39,250 nucleotides of DNA from positions 1 through 39,250 of the forward strand of contig JANQGC010000354.1 in the NCBI GenBank assembly GCA_028277515.1, given 5' to 3'. The stretch is from Anaerolineae bacterium (GTDB lineage Bacteria; Chloroflexota; Anaerolineae; Promineifilales; Promineifilaceae). Below, one piece after another: positions 22,605 through 31,447 of the stretch. The notes under the pieces are model-generated. The model was not told the origin of the DNA and did no database searches. It worked only from the letters and a program-made list of their open reading frames with translations. Each line of letters opens with the position of its first letter. Positions within the stretch are counted from its first letter, which is position 1. Made by a program: the position numbers and the translations under genes.

Positions 22605-24734
22605 ATGCTGCAGCTTAATGAAAAAATGCCGGAAAGGCTGAATAGGCTCCCGGAACTCGCTTATAATTTATGGTGGAGTTGGACCCTTGACGCTCGAAAT
22701 CTTTTTAAGCGTTTAGACTATCCACTTTGGCGAAAATCAAACCACAATCCAGTTGAAATGCTAAATGAGATTAGCACTGACTTACTTGAGTCCAAATCCA
22801 GAGATGCGTCCTTCAATTTACTTTATGATAAAGTGATGATTGAATATGATCACATGATGACAAACGGTCATACATGGTTTCATAAAAAATATCCTGATCT
22901 AGTTGACAAAACAATTGCATACTTTTCTTTTGAGTTTGGTCTCCATAACTCATTGCCAATTTATTCAGGTGGTCTGGGAATATTGTCAGGTGATCACGCC
23001 AAAGAAGCAAGTGATCTTGGATTGCCATTTGTTGGTGTTGGATTTATGTATCCGCAGGGTTACTTTAGGCAGCGTGTACCCTCACATGGCTGGCAAGAAG
23101 CTGTCTATGAGCAGCTAAGTACCGACCAGGCTCCGATTCAACTGGTTCGAGACGATGACAACCAGGAAGTTCGCATTAGTGTTGACCTAGGAGGACGTAC
23201 AGTCCATGCACGCGCCTGGTGTGTCAAAGTTGGCCGGATCATGCTCTATCTCATTGATACGGATGTTAACGACAATGATCCATGGGATCGCGAGTTGTCT
23301 GCCCGTCTTTATTCCGGGGACAGTGAGATGCGCATCCGGCAAGAAATTATGCTGGGAATTGGGGGGGTTCGATTATTAAGGAAGTTAGGTATTTATCCCT
23401 CGGCCTGGCATATGAATGAGGGTCATTCAGCCTTTTTACTTCTTGAAAATGTTAGGGAGTTGGTCGAACAGGGTAAATGTTTTGAGGAAGCGGTGGATTA
23501 TGTCCGAAATCATTCAATTTTTACAACGCATACCCCAGTTCCCGCCGGACATGATGCCTTTAGTTATCATTTAATCGATCAATATTTCAGCAATTACAGA
23601 GAAGAGTTGAGAATTAGCCGAGAGCAATTCTTAAACCTGGGTGCTCATGAAGAGGTATGGGGCACTGCGTTTAACATGACTGTCCTGGCGCTTCAATTAT
23701 CCGGAAAAATAAATGGAGTGAGTAAATTACATGGGGAAGTTTCCCGTCAGATGTGGCAACATGTTTGGCCTGATCACGAGTTGGATGAAATTCCTATAAT
23801 CTCAGTCACCAATGGAGTCCACACCCCGACCTGGATATCTAGTGAACTCGACACTCTCCTTGGGAAATTTTTAGGTCCGGACTGGCGTAATAAACAAGAT
23901 GATCCCGCAGTTTGGGCGCGCTTAGCGGATGTTCCTGCGAATGAACTTTGGGAAGTTCATATGACTTTGAAGCACAAATTATTGTTCTTTCTGAGGTCAA
24001 AAACACGCCAAAGTTGGGTTTTGGGAAAGGATGATCCAACACAAGTGTTAACAGGGGGGACATTACTTGATCCCGAAGTATTAACCATTGGTTTTGCCCG
24101 GCGATTTGCCACGTATAAGCGGGCAACATTGATATTCTACGATCTGGAGAGACTCCGGGATTTATTATTGGATATGCATCGTCCGGTCCAGATTTTATTT
24201 TCTGGCAAGGCACATCCCGCCGATGATCCCGGAAAACAGTTGATTCAAGAAATTTATAACTTAGCCAAACATAACCGTCTCGGTGGCCGAATTGCCTTTG
24301 TTGAAGATTACAATATGCATATCGCTCGCTATCTTACCCAAGGCGTCGATGTATGGTTAAATACTCCCAAACGGCCGCGAGAAGCAAGCGGTACCAGTGG
24401 CATGAAAGCCTCCCTTAATGGTGCTCCCAATCTAAGTATATTAGACGGTTGGTGGGCTGAAGGATACAACGGCGCAAATGGATGGGCTATCAACGGCGCG
24501 CAATTTGATAACGATGAAGAGCAAAATGCTCATGATGCAAATGAAATATATCGCCTTCTCGAAGAAGAAATTGTTCCATTATATTACACACGGGACCATG
24601 ACAATATTCCACGTGGTTGGGTTGATGTCATGCGGGAAGCAATTCGTTCCACTGCTCCTCAATTTAGCATGAGGCGAATGGTAAAGGAATATACAACAAA
24701 TCTTTACATTGAGGCCATGACGAACAACGATTAA
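22605..24734 (+). CDS. glgP: Alpha-glucan (glycogen/maltodextrin) phosphorylase, GT35
   Basis: 709 aa. Releases glucose-1-phosphate from alpha-1,4-glucans using pyridoxal phosphate. The N terminus LPELAYNLWWSW and FSFEFGLHNSLPIYSGGLGI are typical of the bacterial short-type phosphorylases. The cofactor Lys lies in EASGTSGMKASLNGAP, and the phosphate-binding region GFARRFATYKRA is present. I chose the ATG at 22605; an in-frame TTG at 22584 overlaps the Shine-Dalgarno AGAGGA (22587-22592). The GH13 enzyme upstream would produce suitable short glucans, so both likely serve storage-glucan breakdown. Confidence 0.95.
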   Translation: MLQLNEKMPERLNRLPELAYNLWWSWTLDARNLFKRLDYPLWRKSNHNPVEMLNEISTDLLESKSRDASFNLLYDKVMIEYDHMMTNGHTWFHKKYPDLVDKTIAYFSFEFGLHNSLPIYSGGLGILSGDHAKEASDLGLPFVGVGFMYPQGYFRQRVPSHGWQEAVYEQLSTDQAPIQLVRDDDNQEVRISVDLGGRTVHARAWCVKVGRIMLYLIDTDVNDNDPWDRELSARLYSGDSEMRIRQEIMLGIGGVRLLRKLGIYPSAWHMNEGHSAFLLLENVRELVEQGKCFEEAVDYVRNHSIFTTHTPVPAGHDAFSYHLIDQYFSNYREELRISREQFLNLGAHEEVWGTAFNMTVLALQLSGKINGVSKLHGEVSRQMWQHVWPDHELDEIPIISVTNGVHTPTWISSELDTLLGKFLGPDWRNKQDDPAVWARLADVPANELWEVHMTLKHKLLFFLRSKTRQSWVLGKDDPTQVLTGGTLLDPEVLTIGFARRFATYKRATLIFYDLERLRDLLLDMHRPVQILFSGKAHPADDPGKQLIQEIYNLAKHNRLGGRIAFVEDYNMHIARYLTQGVDVWLNTPKRPREASGTSGMKASLNGAPNLSILDGWWAEGYNGANGWAINGAQFDNDEEQNAHDANEIYRLLEEEIVPLYYTRDHDNIPRGWVDVMREAIRSTAPQFSMRRMVKEYTTNLYIEAMTNND

Positions 24735-24779
24735 CGGGCAAAACATCCTGTCGACCATTATTAAGCAGCCTATGCTACC

Positions 24780-25121
24780 ATGAATAAAACTGCAAAAAAG
24801 CTGGGGATCATTGCGCTGGTAATCATCTGGTTTATCCTTCTAATGCTACCAACGATAGCCGTTATTTTAGCTAGTAGAGAGCAAATGCAGATTGGAATTG
24901 AGGATACGAGTCTACGATTATTTCTTTTACAACAAGCAGATACAGAAGGATTAGGAATCGAGTTTACCCGGCCTTCCAGGGTAAACTCAAATTGCCAACA
25001 AGCTTCAGTTAGTTATTTCATGTGGGTAGGGGAATCAGAGAATGTAGATTACTGTCTTTGCCGCGATCAACAGACTAATAGTTCCTTACCGGCAATAAGT
25101 GGAACATGTCTGCCCCCATAA
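24780..25121 (+). CDS. Small membrane-anchored protein, function unknown
   Basis: 113 aa. An N-terminal transmembrane helix (IALVIIWFILLMLPTIAVIL, about residues 10-29) is followed by an extracytoplasmic part with five cysteines (NCQQ, YCLC, GTC), probably disulfide-linked. I recognise no family. There is no Shine-Dalgarno before the ATG. It lies 45 nt after glgP on the same strand and converges on murA. Coding is supported by the clean helix and Cys pattern, but not beyond doubt. Confidence 0.65.
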   Translation: MNKTAKKLGIIALVIIWFILLMLPTIAVILASREQMQIGIEDTSLRLFLLQQADTEGLGIEFTRPSRVNSNCQQASVSYFMWVGESENVDYCLCRDQQTNSSLPAISGTCLPP

Positions 25122-25173
25122 AAATCAATATGTAAACCAAACGATTGCGGCTACTTTCACATTACACCCACAT

Positions 25174-26463
25174 TTATGAAATACGTTCGATTTCCGCCCC
25201 CAATAATTGCAGCTTTTGCTCAATGCTCTCATATCCACGATCAATCTGTTGAATATTATGTATCGTAGATGTACCCTCCGCGCAGAGTGCGGCTAGAACC
25301 ATCGCCATCCCTGCGCGAATGTCAGGGCTTGGTACACCATGAGGGCTGGCAAATAATCGGCTTGGGCCTTGAACAAGAACCCGGTGCGGGTCACAAAGTA
25401 CGATACTAGCGCCCATAAAAACCAGATTATCCACAAAGAAAAATCGGCTCTCGTACATCCAATCATGTAAAAGGATAGAGCCATTTGCCTGGGTGGCAAT
25501 GACCACAGCAATACTCATAAGATCCGGGGGGAAACCGGGCCAGGGCATCGGTTTAACTTGAGGAACACGGCCGCCAATTGCCGATTCAATGCACATGGGC
25601 TGAGCGGATGGAACAATGATGTCATTCCCATCCTCCAACCAATGGATACCAAGTTTTTCATAAACGAGCTTCACCATACCCAAATTATCGGGATCGGCAT
25701 TCTTTATTCTTACTTCACCCCCAGTAACTGCTGTCGCGCCAATGAAGCTGCCAACCTCCATAAAGTCGGCTCCTATTTTAAATTCACCTCCCGCTAAGCG
25801 GTCCACGCCCTCAATAATTATTCGATTCGTTCCAGCCCCTGATATTCTTGCTCCCAACAGGTTAAGAAAATCGCATAAATCACGAACGTGAGGTTCTGAC
25901 GCCGCGTTGTTTATTATTGTTTGCCCGTCAGCCAATACCGCGGCCATAATGGTGTTTTCTGTGGCGGTAACACTGGCCTCAGCTAATAGCATTTGACAAC
26001 CCTCAAGTTGGGAAACGCTCATGTCAAAGACCCCTTCCCGCCCATATTCGACCTGTACACCAAGTGAGCGAAAGGCTTGAACATGCGTATCCAACGGCCG
26101 TCCACCAATCACATCCCCTCCAGGAAGAGGCAGCTTAATGCGACCCGTCCGACCAAGCATAGGCCCGGCAAAAACAAATGACGCCCGGGTTCTTCCCGCC
26201 AACAACGGATCTAACTCGGTTTTATGAATATCCCTGGCCTCAATCCGCCAGCTTCCACCTCCCAGATTTTCGATGTCAACTCCAAGATCCCGCAAGGTGA
26301 GTATCGTATTATTTACATCCTGAATATCAGGAATGTTATGCAGAATCACAGGCTCCTCGGTGAGGAGACAAGCAGGCAATAGTTTTAAGGCAGCATTTTT
26401 ATTGCCACTCGCCGTTATAGTTCCGGTTAATGGTTTTCCACCATTTATAAGAAATTTACTCAT
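25174..26463 (-). CDS. murA: UDP-N-acetylglucosamine 1-carboxyvinyltransferase MurA (Asp-type active site)
   Basis: 429 aa. Transfers enolpyruvate from PEP to UDP-GlcNAc, the first committed step of peptidoglycan synthesis. The start MSKFLINGGKPLTG and NKNAALKLLPA are typical; Lys22 and Asn23 of the active site are present. The loop that carries the catalytic Cys in most bacteria (LPGGCAIG, Cys115 in E. coli) reads LPGGDVIGGRP here, with Asp at residue 117 (codon GAT at 26113-26115). Asp-type MurA is known to be naturally fosfomycin-insensitive. I chose ATG 26463 with GGAG 6 nt upstream over a 34-residue N-terminal extension that would start beyond the terminator stem. It follows rpoC and its terminator. 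Confidence 0.95.
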   Translation of the reverse strand: MSKFLINGGKPLTGTITASGNKNAALKLLPACLLTEEPVILHNIPDIQDVNNTILTLRDLGVDIENLGGGSWRIEARDIHKTELDPLLAGRTRASFVFAGPMLGRTGRIKLPLPGGDVIGGRPLDTHVQAFRSLGVQVEYGREGVFDMSVSQLEGCQMLLAEASVTATENTIMAAVLADGQTIINNAASEPHVRDLCDFLNLLGARISGAGTNRIIIEGVDRLAGGEFKIGADFMEVGSFIGATAVTGGEVRIKNADPDNLGMVKLVYEKLGIHWLEDGNDIIVPSAQPMCIESAIGGRVPQVKPMPWPGFPPDLMSIAVVIATQANGSILLHDWMYESRFFFVDNLVFMGASIVLCDPHRVLVQGPSRLFASPHGVPSPDIRAGMAMVLAALCAEGTSTIHNIQQIDRGYESIEQKLQLLGAEIERIS

Positions 26464-26523
26464 CGTTTGCTCCAATAGAAATAAATGATGAATCAATAAA
26501 GGCACATTTTTCAACCATTCAGC

Positions 26524-26588
26524 AAAAAACCCGACCAACTGAGAATAGGACAAAAATTGATCCAATTTCCCAAGGGGTCGGGTTTTTC
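26524..26588 (-). terminator. Terminator of rpoC with long branched loop
   Basis: AAAAACCCGACC (26525-26536) pairs perfectly with GGTCGGGTTTTT (26576-26587), a 12-bp stem flanked by A- and T-runs on both strands. The 39-nt loop contains a second small hairpin (AAATTG-atc-CAATTT). It lies 21 nt after the rpoC stop, ahead of murA. Confidence 0.75.
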
Positions 26589-26608
26589 AAAGGTTTGGCA
26601 ATGGAAAT

Positions 26609-29600
26609 TTACTCTTCTACAACTTCCTCGCCTGCCTCTTCTACCTCAGCTTCTTCCGCTTGTGGCTCGTCAGAGGTAATTTCAGACTCGCCGTCTGAGA
26701 TGATCTCATCGGCTATGTTCGATTCGGATTCTGATGAACCATCATCACCATCCTCAAACTCACCAGTTGCAAAAGCCATTGATGCCGCGACTTCTCGCGC
26801 TCTAGATTCTGCAGCAGCGGTGATCATCGCTTCTAATACACTCTCGTCAGTATTATCATCAATCAGTAGACTAGTAGTCACCGAAGCAAGATCAATTTCT
26901 GGTTTTTCGGCCGCAATACGTTTTGATTCCTCTCTGCGAAGTCTTTCTTCGTATCCGGTGCCGGCAGGAATCAGTTTACCAATGATGACGTTCTCTTTTA
27001 AACCGATCAGCTTGTCCTCTTTGCCGGCAATTGCTGCCTTTGCCAACACTTTGATAGTATGCTGGAAGGAACTGGCGGATAGGAAACTATCCGTATTGAG
27101 CGATGCTTTTGTAATGCCTAACAGAATCGGTTCCGCCTCAGCCGGTTGTCCACCTTCCTCAACAACTTGCTCATTCATTTCCTGGAATGTAGAGTTTTCA
27201 ATCAAATCACCAGGGAGAAACTCAGTGTCACCAGGGGCTTTTATTAAAACTTTACTCAGCATTTTCCGAATGATGACTTCAAAATGCTTGTCATGAATGT
27301 TTTGCCCTTGCGGCCGATAAACTTGCTGAACTTCATGAAGTAAATACCGGGTTACTGCATCTCGACCCAAGATATCCAAAATGCGATGAGGATTTTTTGA
27401 ACCTTCCGTAAGCTGCTGTCCAGGTACAACTTGTTCTCCGTCGGTAACGAGCAAACGCATACCGGCTGGAATTTCGTAATCAGCTTCCTCGATCCTTTCC
27501 CAGGTGACGCGCAGCCCCTTATCATCCAGTTGAACACGTCCTTCGTGCCGGGCGACGATCTCCTCATCCTCATTCTGCAAGATCACCTCGCCAGCTTCAA
27601 CAGTATCACCAGCTTCAACGCGAACAGTCCAACCATCAGGGATTTCATATTCATCGTCAACCATTTTGCGTTCGGTAACCAATGTATGTCGAACACCCTC
27701 AACCATATGGGTTTCTACGATACCGCCGATCTCGGTAATTGTAGCCTCACCTTTTGGCCTTTGCCTGGCCTCGAAAAGCTCTTCAACACGTGGCAAACCC
27801 TGGGTGATGTCACCGGCAGCGGATGCTGTTCCACCGGTATGGAATGTACGAAGGGTAAGCTGTGTGCCGGGTTCACCAATTGATTGTGCCGCCACAATAC
27901 CGACGGCCGTGCCCAATTTGACCGGTTTACCTCGCCCCAGATCGACTCCGTAGCAATCGGCACAAATACCCTGCCGCAGCTCACAAGTCATTGGTGAGCG
28001 TACAAACACATCATCAAGACCTAAATCGTCGATCAATTCAGCATCGTTGTCAGAAATATATTCGCCTTCATCAATGAGGATTTCAGCGGTGTCCGGATGG
28101 ACAATTGGTTCGGCGGCGACCCGACCTGAAATTCTCTCGGCGAGCGTTTGCTTGCCAAAATTGTCAACGCGACGGACGTAGATACCATTTTTTGTGCCGC
28201 AATCTTGATCGAGGATGATCAAATCCTGAGCAACATCAACCAATCGGCGGGTTAAATAGCCGGCATCGGCCGTTCGCAGGGCTGTATCAGCCAAACCTTT
28301 CCTGGCACCATGCGTTGAAATGAAATATTCCAACGCATCTAATCCGGCCCGGAAATTGGACAAAATCGGAACCGGGATAATCCGTCCTTGAGGATCAGCC
28401 ATCAAACCGCGCATACCCGCGAGCTGGGTGATTGGGCCAAAGCCCCCCTTACCCGCTCCGGACAATGCCATAACGGCCATTGGACCATTGGGATCCATAG
28501 AATCTCGCACAGCATCCGCAACATCATCCTTCGCCTCATTCCAGGTTTCGACCGTTCGTTGATATTGCTCTTCGGGCGTCAAAAGACCCCTGCGATATTG
28601 GCGATCGATCTCATCAACTCTGTTGCGTGCATCATCCAAAATCACGGTCCTTTGATCGGGAACGGTCAAATCAGCAACGGCAACCGTCGTACCAGAAACA
28701 GTTGCAAATTTAAAGCCGATATTTTTGATGTTATCAGCCATTTGGATGGTTTTCTCGTCGCCAACGAGGCGATAAACGCGGTTGATCAGGCGATTGACAC
28801 CACCTTTATCAAGCAATCGATTAACAAATCTGGCTTCTTCAGGAAGGGCCATGTTAAAGAGTACACGTCCGGTCGAAGTTTCAATCAGTCTCTGTCTTGG
28901 CTCGCCATCCGTATATCGGAGACCCTCATCATCATAATAAGTGTCGGTATACACCTTGATCTTGGCATGGATGTCAATCAGACCCAATTCATAGGCCATT
29001 TCAACTTCCTCAAGGCTGCTGAATACGCGACCCTCTCCCTTACGGCCGTCTCGCATCAAGGTGATGTAGTAAACACCAAGCACCATATCTTTAGACGGGC
29101 CGACGATCGGTTGGCCATCGGCCGGCTTGAGTAAATTTTTTGTGGCCAACATTAACTCTTTGGCCTCAGTGACAGCCTTTTCCGATAGAGGCACGTGCAC
29201 GGCCATCTGGTCGCCATCAAAGTCAGCATTAAAGGCAGCGCAAACCAGCGGATGCAGTTGAATGGCTTTACCTTCAACAACTTTGGGCATGAAGGCCTGG
29301 ATACCCAGGCGGTGAAGCGTCGGTGCACGGTTAAGCAAGATCGGCCGGCCAACAATCACCTCTTCAAGAACTTCCCAGACTTCAGGTGGCTGCCGCTCAA
29401 TAAAGCGTTTTGCACCCTTGACGTTGCTGGCATATCCTTGCTCGATAAGTCTGCTGATGACAAATGGGCGGAACAATTCTAAAGCCATTACCTTGGGCAA
29501 ACCGCACTCACCCATCTTCAATTTCGGACCGACAACGATAACGGAGCGTCCGGAATAATCCACACGTTTACCAAGCAGGTTACGGCGGAAGCGCCCTTTC

Positions 29601-31096
29601 TTACCTTTGAGCATATCAGAGAGTGATTTCAACTCTCGACGGCCGCGCCGGCTGAGAGCTTTCCCGCGCTGGCTATTATCGATCAGACTGTCTACTGCCT
29701 CCTGAAGCATCCGTTTTTCATTACGAACAATGACCCCAGGCGCGCCAAGATCAAGCAATCGCTTCAAGCGATTATTACGGTTGATAACTCGACGATAAAG
29801 ATCATTTAAATCAGAAGTGGCAAACCGACCGCCATCCAGCTGAACCATTGGTCTCAAATCTGGAGGGATAACCGGCAGAACCGTTAGAATCATCCATTCC
29901 GGCTTATTACCGCTTTCACGCAGCGCCTCAACAACCTGAAGTCGCTTAGTCGCTCTTTTTGCAGCCTGCTTGGAGCGGGTCGTGCGGACCTGTCGCCAAA
30001 GATCACGGGATAATTGGTCCAAATCCATATCCTTCAGGATGTCGTAAAAGGCTTCAGCCCCCATTCCAGCCCGAAAAACATTACCAAACTTACTTTTCAG
30101 ATCACGAAATTCATTTTCACTCAGGAATTGAGTTTGTTCCAAGTTTTCCAATTGATCGCGATTAGCCTGCGCCTGTTGCCTCAAACGGACAAGTTTCTGA
30201 TCAATTAGTCCCTGCCTTTCCTCGGCCGCAGCATCAATCTCAGAGCGTAATTCACTTATTTCCCTTTGAATATCAGCCACTTTGCTTTGATGTTTCTCTT
30301 CAAAGGCTTGCTGAACTTCAGTTAACCCCTTGCCTGCAGCATCTTGAACAACAGTGATATGCTCTAGACCAATTGTCTCACCCGCCTCTGCGATGACTTC
30401 CTCGCCAAACAGGATTTGCTCATCCGTTGTAGATTTTTGCAAATTCTCAAGGCGGCGTTGGATGGCCTGAGCCTCCTTAATAAATTCATCAGTCGCTGCG
30501 CCAAGACGATCGTCAAAGGTCTCATTCAACTCATCAAGCTCATCTTCCAGCGATTCAAGACGCTCCGTAACTTCTCCCGTGGCTTCGCCCACAGCTTGCT
30601 GCAGTTCCAACTCAAGCTGAGCTTCAGCCTCAATGAGTTCTTCCTCTAGCCGGTTGAGTGCTCGCTGGCGCGCATCCTCATCAACATTCGTAACCACATA
30701 TTGAGCAAAATACAAAACTCTATCCAGGTTACGACGTGAAATATTAAGCAGTAGACCCATGTAACTGGGCACACGGCGGGTATACCATACGTGTGCGACT
30801 GGCGCTGCCAGTTCAATATGTCCTAAGCGTTCACGACGGACAGAGGAACGGGTTATTTCAACCCCGCACTTATCACAAACAATACCGCGATAGCGAACGT
30901 TGCGATACTTGCCGCAATAACATTGCCAATCGCGTTGGGGACCAAAAATGGCTTCACAGAACAAACCATCTTTTTCAGGACGAAGACGCCGGTAGTTTAT
31001 GGTTTCAGGTTTGGTAACTTCACCATACGACCAAGATCTGATTTGAGCGGGAGACGCTAAACTGATACGTAATGAACGGAAATCTGTAGTTTCCAC
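26609..31096 (-). CDS. rpoC: DNA-directed RNA polymerase subunit beta'
   Basis: 1495 aa. The largest subunit of RNA polymerase. The N-terminal zinc-binding site is CYCGKYRNVRYRGIVCDKC (about residues 59-77). The catalytic magnesium motif NADFDGDQ is at residues 623-630. The second zinc site begins at Cys1038 (CELRQGICADC). Between the first zinc site and the conserved KPEWMILTVLPVIPPDLRPM block lies a coiled-coil, Glu-rich insertion of about 150-200 residues absent from E. coli. The bridge-helix start reads SGAGKGGFGPITQLAGMRG, unlike the usual SGARG form. The C terminus is an acidic tail ending EEVVEE. The GTG start has GGAGG 9 nt upstream. rpoB is not adjacent; prfB is upstream. Confidence 0.98.
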   Translation of the reverse strand: METTDFRSLRISLASPAQIRSWSYGEVTKPETINYRRLRPEKDGLFCEAIFGPQRDWQCYCGKYRNVRYRGIVCDKCGVEITRSSVRRERLGHIELAAPVAHVWYTRRVPSYMGLLLNISRRNLDRVLYFAQYVVTNVDEDARQRALNRLEEELIEAEAQLELELQQAVGEATGEVTERLESLEDELDELNETFDDRLGAATDEFIKEAQAIQRRLENLQKSTTDEQILFGEEVIAEAGETIGLEHITVVQDAAGKGLTEVQQAFEEKHQSKVADIQREISELRSEIDAAAEERQGLIDQKLVRLRQQAQANRDQLENLEQTQFLSENEFRDLKSKFGNVFRAGMGAEAFYDILKDMDLDQLSRDLWRQVRTTRSKQAAKRATKRLQVVEALRESGNKPEWMILTVLPVIPPDLRPMVQLDGGRFATSDLNDLYRRVINRNNRLKRLLDLGAPGVIVRNEKRMLQEAVDSLIDNSQRGKALSRRGRRELKSLSDMLKGKKGRFRRNLLGKRVDYSGRSVIVVGPKLKMGECGLPKVMALELFRPFVISRLIEQGYASNVKGAKRFIERQPPEVWEVLEEVIVGRPILLNRAPTLHRLGIQAFMPKVVEGKAIQLHPLVCAAFNADFDGDQMAVHVPLSEKAVTEAKELMLATKNLLKPADGQPIVGPSKDMVLGVYYITLMRDGRKGEGRVFSSLEEVEMAYELGLIDIHAKIKVYTDTYYDDEGLRYTDGEPRQRLIETSTGRVLFNMALPEEARFVNRLLDKGGVNRLINRVYRLVGDEKTIQMADNIKNIGFKFATVSGTTVAVADLTVPDQRTVILDDARNRVDEIDRQYRRGLLTPEEQYQRTVETWNEAKDDVADAVRDSMDPNGPMAVMALSGAGKGGFGPITQLAGMRGLMADPQGRIIPVPILSNFRAGLDALEYFISTHGARKGLADTALRTADAGYLTRRLVDVAQDLIILDQDCGTKNGIYVRRVDNFGKQTLAERISGRVAAEPIVHPDTAEILIDEGEYISDNDAELIDDLGLDDVFVRSPMTCELRQGICADCYGVDLGRGKPVKLGTAVGIVAAQSIGEPGTQLTLRTFHTGGTASAAGDITQGLPRVEELFEARQRPKGEATITEIGGIVETHMVEGVRHTLVTERKMVDDEYEIPDGWTVRVEAGDTVEAGEVILQNEDEEIVARHEGRVQLDDKGLRVTWERIEEADYEIPAGMRLLVTDGEQVVPGQQLTEGSKNPHRILDILGRDAVTRYLLHEVQQVYRPQGQNIHDKHFEVIIRKMLSKVLIKAPGDTEFLPGDLIENSTFQEMNEQVVEEGGQPAEAEPILLGITKASLNTDSFLSASSFQHTIKVLAKAAIAGKEDKLIGLKENVIIGKLIPAGTGYEERLRREESKRIAAEKPEIDLASVTTSLLIDDNTDESVLEAMITAAAESRAREVAASMAFATGEFEDGDDGSSESESNIADEIISDGESEITSDEPQAEEAEVEEAGEEVVEE

Positions 31097-31129
31097 TTAG
31101 TACAACCTCCAATTAGGTAATAAGAAAGT

Positions 31130-31175
31130 AGGTGGCACATCCATCCCAGGGGAAGTCTTCTCGGGTATCCCACCT
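31130..31175 (-). promoter_or_regulatory. Structured segment in the rpoC 5' leader
   Basis: On the minus strand AGGTGG (31175-31170) can pair with CCACCT (31135-31130) around an inner region that itself contains GGGATACCC and CCCTGGGATGG. It lies 34 nt upstream of the rpoC start codon. A regulatory role is possible but unproven. Confidence 0.35.
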
Positions 31176-31276
31176 AACCGTACAATCTAGGAAATGAATT
31201 CTGCCTTTTTCAACCCCAAAAATGTGGACGCACCCCCAAATGCGCCAGATGAGGAAAATTTTGTATAAACGCACAA

Positions 31277-31306
31277 AAGAGCGTTCGGTTGCCAACCGAC
31301 GCTCTT
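31277..31306 (-). promoter_or_regulatory. Strong hairpin near the 5' end of the rpoC leader
   Basis: AAGAGCG and TCGGTT pair with AACCGA and CGCTCTT around a GGC/GCC loop, a 13-bp stem with one bulged base. On the minus strand it is followed by TTTTG, so it could act as an attenuator of rpoC or as the end of prfB transcripts. It would begin about 25 nt into the transcript from the promoter at 31338-31365. Confidence 0.55.
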
Positions 31307-31337
31307 ATTTCTCTTGATAACATGAAGCATTACTGCT

Positions 31338-31365
31338 ATTTTACCGTCAGAATTCACTTTGTCAA
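31338..31365 (-). promoter_or_regulatory. Promoter of rpoC (proximal)
   Basis: Minus-strand TTGACA (31365-31360), a 16-nt spacer and TAAAAT (31343-31338). It gives a leader of about 235 nt. A 17-bp palindrome CCAGGG-nnnnn-CCCTGG (31370-31386) lies 4 nt upstream of the -35 hexamer and might be an operator. The whole 351-nt gap 31097-31447 holds promoters and leader structures; I see no gene in it. Confidence 0.7.
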
Positions 31366-31406
31366 CTTTCCAGGGCTAATCCCTGGTAAGTATTCGCGAA
31401 CTCTTA

Positions 31407-31434
31407 AGTGTAGCACATTTTTCTGAATAATCAA
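31407..31434 (-). promoter_or_regulatory. Possible second, distal promoter of rpoC
   Basis: Minus-strand TTGATT (31434-31429), a 16-nt spacer and TACACT (31412-31407), starting 14 nt after the prfB stop codon. It would make a tandem promoter pair with the one at 31338-31365. Confidence 0.45.
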
Positions 31435-31447
31435 CCTTGATTTGATC

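Noticed and set aside
26464..26565. 34-residue N-terminal extension of MurA
   Set aside because: It begins inside the rpoC terminator region and lacks a ribosome-binding site, while MSKFLINGG has one and matches the family start.
26595..27296. 233-codon Ser-rich plus-strand reading frame opposite the rpoC 3' end
   Set aside because: Its Ser-rich composition is the mirror of the acidic rpoC tail (GAA/GAT codons read backwards).
28388..29134. 248-codon plus-strand reading frame inside rpoC
   Set aside because: It lies antisense to an unambiguous rpoC region. The translation is low-plausibility and no Shine-Dalgarno supports it.
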